64,000 nucleotides of DNA, taken from contig NZ_JANADR010000001.1 in the NCBI RefSeq assembly GCF_024199925.1, forward strand, positions 4,092,001 to 4,156,000, in the 5' to 3' direction. The position numbers and the translations under genes are program-made. Every line of letters begins with the position of its first letter. Position 1 is the stretch's first letter. Shown one piece after another: positions 59,287-64,000 of this stretch. This DNA comes from Bradyrhizobium sp. CCGUVB1N3 (lineage in GTDB: Bacteria > Pseudomonadota > Alphaproteobacteria > Rhizobiales > Xanthobacteraceae). The notes beneath the pieces were generated by a model. It saw only the letters and a list, made by a program, of their open reading frames with translations, had not been told where the DNA came from and ran no database searches.

Positions 59287-60801
59287 GTGACAAAAGATCC
59301 GCAGCCCCAACGCAAACCTGAAAATTGCGCCTTCGTCATCTTCGGCGCGAGCGGCGACCTCACCCATCGCCTGGTGATCCCGTCGCTCTACAATCTCGCC
59401 GCCGAGAACCTGTTGCCGGAGAAATTCTGCGTCGTCGGCGTCGCCCGCAAGGGCATGTCGAATGACGAGCTGCGCGACAGCCTGATGCAAGGGCTTCGGG
59501 AGCATGCGACCCGCCCGGTGGACGACGTCGTCGCCCAGCAACTCCTGCAATGCGTCACCTTCGTCGAGGCTGACCCAAAGGATCCGCCATCCTTCGATGC
59601 GCTGCGCGAGCACCTGGACGCACTCGAATGCTCGCGCGGCACCGGCGGCAACCGGTTGTTCTATCTTGCGACACCGCCGGCGGCGTTTGCGCCGACCGCG
59701 CGCGAGCTCGGCCGCACCGGTTTGATGAAGGAGGATAACGGCGCCTGGCGGCGGCTCGTGGTCGAAAAGCCCTTCGGCACCGACCTTGCCTCGGCCCGCG
59801 CCCTGAATGCCGAGCTTCTGAAGATCATGGAGGAGCACCAGATCTATCGGATCGATCACTATCTCGGCAAGGAGACGGTGCAGAACATCCTGGTGATGCG
59901 CTTTGCCAACGGCATGTTCGAGCCGATCTGGAATCGCAACCATATCGATCACATCCAGATCACCGTGGAGGAACGACTCGGCGTCGGCCATCGCGGCGGC
60001 TTCTACGACGCCACCGGCGCGCTCCGCGACATGGTGCCGAATCATCTGTTCCAGCTCCTGTCGCTGGTCGCGATGGAGCCGCCAACGCGTTTTGAGGCGC
60101 GCGCGGTGCGTAACGAGAAGGCCGAGGTGCTGGCAGCAATCCAACCGCAGAGCGAGGCCGAGGCACTGAAGAACTCGATCCGTGCGCAATATGTGGGAGG
60201 CCGTGTCGGCAGCGAGGAGCTTTCCGATTATCGCGGCACTCCCGAGGTCAATCCGGACAGCACCACCGAGACCTTTGTCGCGCTGAAGCTCGCCATCGAC
60301 AATTGGCGCTGGGCCGGCGTCCCTTTCTATCTGCGCACCGGCAAGGCACTCGCCAGCAAGCGCACGGAAGTGGCGATCAAGTTCAAGCAGGCGCCGCTCG
60401 CGATGTTCAGCGGCACGCCGATCGATCGGCTGTCGCAGAATTTCCTGACCATCGGCATTGCCCCGACCGAAAGTATCGAGCTGCAGTTCAACGCCAAGCT
60501 GCCCGGCCCCAGCGTCTCGATCGACGGCGTCGAGATGAAATTTCGCTACGGAGACTATTTCAAGGCCGAGCCCAGCACCGGCTATGAGACGCTGATCTAC
60601 GACTGCATGATCGGCGACAACATCCTGTTCCAGCGCGCCGACGCCATCGAGGCGGGATGGCGGGCGGTACAGCCGCTGCTCGATGCCTGGAAGAAGGCGG
60701 GCGCCGGTGGCCTCGAACTCTACCGCGCCGGAAGCGACGGCCCGCTCGGCGCCGACGAGTTGCTCAGGCGCGACGGGCGAAGCTGGCGGAAGTTCACCTG
60801 A
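59287..60801 (+). CDS. zwf: Glucose-6-phosphate 1-dehydrogenase
   Basis: 504-residue enzyme that oxidises glucose 6-phosphate to 6-phosphogluconolactone, making NADPH. The coenzyme fold starts FVIFGASGDLTHRLVIPSLY, the substrate motif RIDHYLGKETVQN has the Asp-His pair at about 190-191, and NRNHIDHIQITVEE carries the second conserved His. It starts with GTG at 59287 (VTKDPQPQRKPE). The stop codon overlaps the pgl start (TGATG). Confidence 0.95.
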   Translation: MTKDPQPQRKPENCAFVIFGASGDLTHRLVIPSLYNLAAENLLPEKFCVVGVARKGMSNDELRDSLMQGLREHATRPVDDVVAQQLLQCVTFVEADPKDPPSFDALREHLDALECSRGTGGNRLFYLATPPAAFAPTARELGRTGLMKEDNGAWRRLVVEKPFGTDLASARALNAELLKIMEEHQIYRIDHYLGKETVQNILVMRFANGMFEPIWNRNHIDHIQITVEERLGVGHRGGFYDATGALRDMVPNHLFQLLSLVAMEPPTRFEARAVRNEKAEVLAAIQPQSEAEALKNSIRAQYVGGRVGSEELSDYRGTPEVNPDSTTETFVALKLAIDNWRWAGVPFYLRTGKALASKRTEVAIKFKQAPLAMFSGTPIDRLSQNFLTIGIAPTESIELQFNAKLPGPSVSIDGVEMKFRYGDYFKAEPSTGYETLIYDCMIGDNILFQRADAIEAGWRAVQPLLDAWKKAGAGGLELYRAGSDGPLGADELLRRDGRSWRKFT

Positions 60802-61550
60802 TGGCACCTGCTGACCAGCCCAGGCTGATCGTCGTCGCTGATGCCGAGGCGCTCGCGCGTAGCGCGGCCGAACGGGTGATGGCGCGGATATCGGCTGGTC
60901 CTGGCCGCATCGCGATCTGCCTCACCGGCGGATCGAGCCCGAAGCAGCTCTATCAGCTGCTCGGCACGGAGACCTACCGCACCAGGATTCCCTGGCCGCG
61001 CGTGCACTGGTTCATCGGTGACGAGCGCTTCGTGCCGGACAGTGATCCCCTCAACAATATGAACGTTGCGCGCGCCGCGTTTCTCGACCGCGACGCACCG
61101 CCCAGCAACATCCATCCGATCCCAACCACGACCGGTGGGCCCGACGAGAGCGCGGCCGCCTATGCGCGGGAGCTGCAATCGTTCTATGGAGCCGACCGGC
61201 TCGACCCGTCAAAGCCGCTGTTCGACCTCGTCCTGATGGGCGCGGGTCCCGATGGCCACACCGCATCGCTGTTTCCCGGCTATCCCGCGCTCGAGGACAC
61301 CGACCGCTGGGTGGTCGGCGTGCCCAAGGCCAATGTCGCCCCCTTCGTGCCGCGGGTGACCCTGACATTGCCTGTGCTCGCCTCCTGCCGCGAAATGCTG
61401 TTTGAAATCGAAGGCGCCGGCAAGCGGCCGGTCTTGACGCGCCTGCTCAATAACGAGAATCTGCCCGCAGCACGCGCGCGCTCGAACGGCGAGACCGTCT
61501 GGTTGGTCGATAAGGCCGCGCTTCCGGAGGATTTTCGTGGCGGGCGCTGA
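60801..61550 (+). CDS. pgl: 6-phosphogluconolactonase
   Basis: 249-residue DevB/SOL-type lactonase that hydrolyses 6-phosphogluconolactone made by Zwf. Motifs are ICLTGGSSPKQLYQLLG, HWFIGDERFVP (DER signature) and LMGAGPDGHTASLFPG (catalytic His). It is coupled to zwf by a one-base TGATG overlap and overlaps gntK by 14 nt. Confidence 0.95.
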   Translation: MAPADQPRLIVVADAEALARSAAERVMARISAGPGRIAICLTGGSSPKQLYQLLGTETYRTRIPWPRVHWFIGDERFVPDSDPLNNMNVARAAFLDRDAPPSNIHPIPTTTGGPDESAAAYARELQSFYGADRLDPSKPLFDLVLMGAGPDGHTASLFPGYPALEDTDRWVVGVPKANVAPFVPRVTLTLPVLASCREMLFEIEGAGKRPVLTRLLNNENLPAARARSNGETVWLVDKAALPEDFRGGR

Positions 61551-62079
61551 ACTACCCTGCGCATTGATCGTGATGGGCGTCTCGGGCTCGGGCAAGAGCA
61601 CGGTCGCGGAGGCGCTCGGCAAGCGCCTCGGCTGGCGTTTCAAGGACGGCGACAGCTTTCATCCCGCCAGCAACGTGGCAAAGATGGCAGCCGGCCATCC
61701 GCTGACCGACGAGGACCGGTGGCCATGGCTCAACGCCATCGCCGACGAGATCGAGCGAACCTGTGAGGCGGACGGCCATGTCATCATCGCCTGCTCGGCG
61801 CTGAAGCACACCTATCGCGACGTGCTTTTGCGCGGTCGCGACGACGTCCGTTTCGTCTTCCTGAAGGGCAACCAGGAGCTGATCGCCGACCGGCTCGCCC
61901 ACCGCAAGGGCCACTTCATGCCGCCCGAGCTGCTGACCAGCCAGTTCAAAACGTTGGAGCCGCCGGAAGCGAGCGAACACGTGATCACCGTCTCGATCGA
62001 CGAGACCATCGAGGCGATCGTGGATGGCGTCCTGCGGCAATTGAAATTCGACGGCGAGAAGCACAAGGCCATGTCATGA
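61537..62079 (+). CDS. gntK: Gluconokinase
   Basis: 180-residue GntK-type P-loop kinase that phosphorylates gluconate to 6-phosphogluconate. Walker A GVSGSGKSTVAEAL is at residues 14-27, followed by WRFKDGDSFHPASNVAKMAA, the CSALKHTYRDVLLRG segment and the lid HRKGHFMPPELLTSQFKTLE. GTG start inside the end of pgl; an ATGA overlap with the next gene. It lets external gluconate enter the same pathway. Confidence 0.93.
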   Translation: MAGAELPCALIVMGVSGSGKSTVAEALGKRLGWRFKDGDSFHPASNVAKMAAGHPLTDEDRWPWLNAIADEIERTCEADGHVIIACSALKHTYRDVLLRGRDDVRFVFLKGNQELIADRLAHRKGHFMPPELLTSQFKTLEPPEASEHVITVSIDETIEAIVDGVLRQLKFDGEKHKAMS

Positions 62080-62888
62080 CGCCCATCTCACTCGTGGTCT
62101 CCGACGTCGACGGCACGCTGCTGACCAAGAGCAAGACGCTGACCGACCGCGCCAGGGCTTCGGTGCAGCGGCTGCACGCGGCCGGCATCGGCTTCACCAT
62201 CACCTCGAGCCGCCCCGCAATCGGCATGCGCTTCCTGATCGAGCCACTATCGATCGCACTGCCGGTCGGCCCGTTCAATGGCTCCTCGATCACCGATCCG
62301 CAGATGAACCCGGTTGAGCAGCATCTCATTCCCGCGACCGCGGCCGCGCGTTCCCTGCAGATCCTCAGGGAGTTCGGCGCCGACATCTGGGTCTTCACCA
62401 ACGACAAATGGCTCATAGACAATCCCGACGGCAACTATGTCGCGCATGAGCAGCACACGATCCGCGCCGATCCGACCATCGTGCCGGACTTTACGCCGTA
62501 CCTCGCGAGCGCCTGCAAGATCGTCGGCGCGAGCGCGGATGCCGCCGGGCTGGAACGTTGCGAGAAGGTGATGCAGGAGGCGTTTGGTGCGCAAGCGACC
62601 GCCGTGCGTTCGCAGACCTACTATCTCGACATCACACCGCCCGGCTTCAACAAGGGCACCTTCGTGCAGGCGATGGCGCGGCGCCTCGGCATTGCGACCG
62701 ATGCAGTCGCGACCATCGGCGACATGCAGAACGATCTCGCGATGTTCCGCGTCAGCGGCCTCTCGATCGCCATGGGTAATGCCACCGACGATGTCAAGCA
62801 GCAGGCGACGCTTGTCACCGCGACCAACGAACAGGACGGGTTCGCCGAGGCGATGGAGATGATCCTGAAGCGGAACGGACTCGGCTGA
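62076..62888 (+). CDS. HAD-superfamily sugar phosphatase (Cof type)
   Basis: 270-residue Cof/YidA-like phosphatase. The nucleophile motif DVDGTLL is at residues 9-15 (first Asp nucleophile, second acid/base). A C2B cap domain occupies about 85-185. The closing motif GDMQNDLAMF holds the Mg2+ Asp pair near residues 214-219. It probably dephosphorylates a sugar phosphate. It is translationally coupled to gntK and ends the operon, suggesting overflow control of hexose or pentose phosphates. Confidence 0.9.
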   Translation: MTPISLVVSDVDGTLLTKSKTLTDRARASVQRLHAAGIGFTITSSRPAIGMRFLIEPLSIALPVGPFNGSSITDPQMNPVEQHLIPATAAARSLQILREFGADIWVFTNDKWLIDNPDGNYVAHEQHTIRADPTIVPDFTPYLASACKIVGASADAAGLERCEKVMQEAFGAQATAVRSQTYYLDITPPGFNKGTFVQAMARRLGIATDAVATIGDMQNDLAMFRVSGLSIAMGNATDDVKQQATLVTATNEQDGFAEAMEMILKRNGLG

Positions 62889-62893
62889 GGTCG

Positions 62894-64000
62894 TTACTGT
62901 GATCGCTGAACCGCCGGCTTCTCGCTTTCCTGCCGTGCGGCTGACAGATTGTGCGCGGTGTTGATCAGCGCGATATGGGTCAGAGCCTGCGGAAAGTTGC
63001 CGGTCTGGCGTCGCGCCAGAGAGTCGTATTCCTCGGCCAGGAGCCCGACGTCATTGGCGATGCCGACCACCCGGTCGAACAGCGCCTGCGCCTTGTCGAG
63101 GTCGCCAACGAGCACATGAGCATCCGCAAGCCACAGGCTGCAGGCAAGGAACGCCCCTTCGATCGGCGGTGTCTCCTCGGACACTTCGCGGGGATCATGC
63201 CGCAGCACGAATCCGTCGCGCATCAGGTGCTGTTCGACCGCCGTGATGGTGCCGCGCACCCGCGCATCCTTTGCCGGAAGGAAGCCGACCGCCGGCAGCA
63301 ACAGCACGCTGGCGTCGAGAACCTTCGAGCCGTAGGATTCGACGAAAGCGTTCGCCTCGGTATCGAAGCCTCTCTGACAGACGTCGCGGTGGATGGCGTC
63401 GCGCAAGGTGCGCCAGTGCAGCAGCGGCGCCTTGAAGCCGAAGGTCTCGGCGCTCTTGATGCCGCGGTCGAAGGCAACCCAGGTCATCACCTTCGAGAAG
63501 ACGTAGTGCTTAGGCTTGCCGCGGAGCTCCCAGATGCCGTGGTCGGGATGATCCCAGACCTCGGCCAAGTGCTGGAGCACGGCGCATTCCAGCGCCCAGC
63601 TTTCGTCGTCGAGCTTCAGTTTCGCCATGCGCGACTGGTGGAACGCATCGATCAGCTCGCCATAGACGTCGAGCTGCAATTGCGCGTGGGCGGCATTGCC
63701 GACGCGAACCGGCTTCGCCCCCTCATAGCCGTCGAGCCATTCGGCCTCCCATTCGAGCAGCCGCCGCTGGCCCCAGATGCCGTACATGATCTGCATGTTC
63801 GCCGGTGAACCGGCGGCCGCGCGCAACAGCCAGCTATGCCAGGCGGATGCCTCCTCGGTATAGCCGGAGTTCATCAACGCCAGCAGCGTGAAGGTGGCAT
63901 CGCGCAGCCAGCAGAATCGGTAATCCCAGTTGCGCATCCCGCCGAGCTTTTCCGGCAGCGACGTGGTCGGTGCCGCGACGATGCCGCCGGTCGGGTCAAA
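62894..64000 (-). CDS. GH15 glucoamylase/trehalase-like glycoside hydrolase (5' end outside the window)
   Basis: The 3' part of a glycoside hydrolase family 15 gene; 368 codons are visible, entering at the window edge in frame (FDPTGGIVAAPTTSLPEKLG). GGMRNWDYRFCWLRDATFTL is the conserved substrate-binding block, MQIMYGIWGQRRLLEWEAEW follows, and the catalytic acid region appears as PPIEGAFLACSLWLADAHVL. Close relatives are trehalases or alpha-glucan hydrolases of about 600 residues. It is convergent with the HAD gene (5-nt gap). Substrate (trehalose versus glucan) not decidable here. Confidence 0.9.
   Translation of the reverse strand, partial: FDPTGGIVAAPTTSLPEKLGGMRNWDYRFCWLRDATFTLLALMNSGYTEEASAWHSWLLRAAAGSPANMQIMYGIWGQRRLLEWEAEWLDGYEGAKPVRVGNAAHAQLQLDVYGELIDAFHQSRMAKLKLDDESWALECAVLQHLAEVWDHPDHGIWELRGKPKHYVFSKVMTWVAFDRGIKSAETFGFKAPLLHWRTLRDAIHRDVCQRGFDTEANAFVESYGSKVLDASVLLLPAVGFLPAKDARVRGTITAVEQHLMRDGFVLRHDPREVSEETPPIEGAFLACSLWLADAHVLVGDLDKAQALFDRVVGIANDVGLLAEEYDSLARRQTGNFPQALTHIALINTAHNLSAARQESEKPAVQRSQ

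Noticed and set aside
1..64000. Integrated phage, integrative element or symbiosis island
   Set aside because: No integrase, transposase, conjugation or phage structural gene, no tRNA-flanked direct repeats, and no nod, nif or fix genes.

Overview
The window is high-GC DNA with no tRNA, rRNA, CRISPR array or phage module. Gene content, protein style and the dense scatter of palindromic interspersed repeats point to an alphaproteobacterium of the Bradyrhizobium group. The D-tartrate dehydratase, the Omp25-like porin, the short DUF6894 and DUF3297 proteins and a candidate EcfG-type promoter all fit that. It reads as an ordinary chromosomal region with housekeeping and catabolic operons, several fresh pseudogenes and many short repeats, not as a genomic island.

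Layout. 0-7.3 kb: porin, GMC oxidoreductase, GNAT acetyltransferase, SMP-30 lactonase, AraC/GyrI regulator, small proteins and a GST. 7.4-13 kb: intracellular PHA depolymerase, hybrid histidine kinase followed 3 nt later by a 56-aa Cys-rich membrane microprotein, a HerA/DUF87-type ATPase and a Nudix hydrolase. 13.2-19.8 kb: AraC regulator divergent from cupin and FMO-like monooxygenase, then a decayed catabolic patch (GntR remnant, Liv-type binding protein, frameshifted alpha/beta hydrolase, MarR regulator). 19.9-27.6 kb: membrane-anchored AraC regulator, cytochrome c peroxidase remnant, binding protein divergent from an RND efflux pair, and a 0.9-kb gene-poor stretch with a P-loop kinase remnant. 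27.6-35.4 kb: MFS transporter and AraC regulator (divergent), malonyl-CoA decarboxylase, D-tartrate dehydratase, DUF3297, glutathione peroxidase, amidase, DUF6894.

35.6-40.2 kb: complete pqqABCDE cluster for PQQ synthesis, with an S33 proline iminopeptidase overlapping the end of pqqE. 41.2-45.9 kb: tight three-gene operon of a GltD-like FAD/Fe-S oxidoreductase and the two subunits of a 2-oxoacid:ferredoxin oxidoreductase. 45.9-49.1 kb: DUF4399 protein, an unusual adenylate cyclase-TM-SUMF1 fusion, and an ABC binding protein. 49.5-54.3 kb: the stress operon prkA-yeaH-spoVR, preceded by a good match to an EcfG (general stress response) promoter. 54.5-55.1 kb: a membrane-protein gene disrupted by a 16-bp tandem duplication. 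55.4-62.9 kb: a compact sugar-phosphate operon (tal-pgi, gnd, zwf, pgl, gntK, HAD phosphatase), followed by a convergent GH15 glucoamylase/trehalase-like gene that runs off the window.

The points most worth a second look are the EcfG-like promoter, the duplication-disrupted gene, the cyclase-SUMF1 fusion, the kinase-microprotein pair and the GltD-KorAB operon. I see no clear wholly new defence or mobile system.
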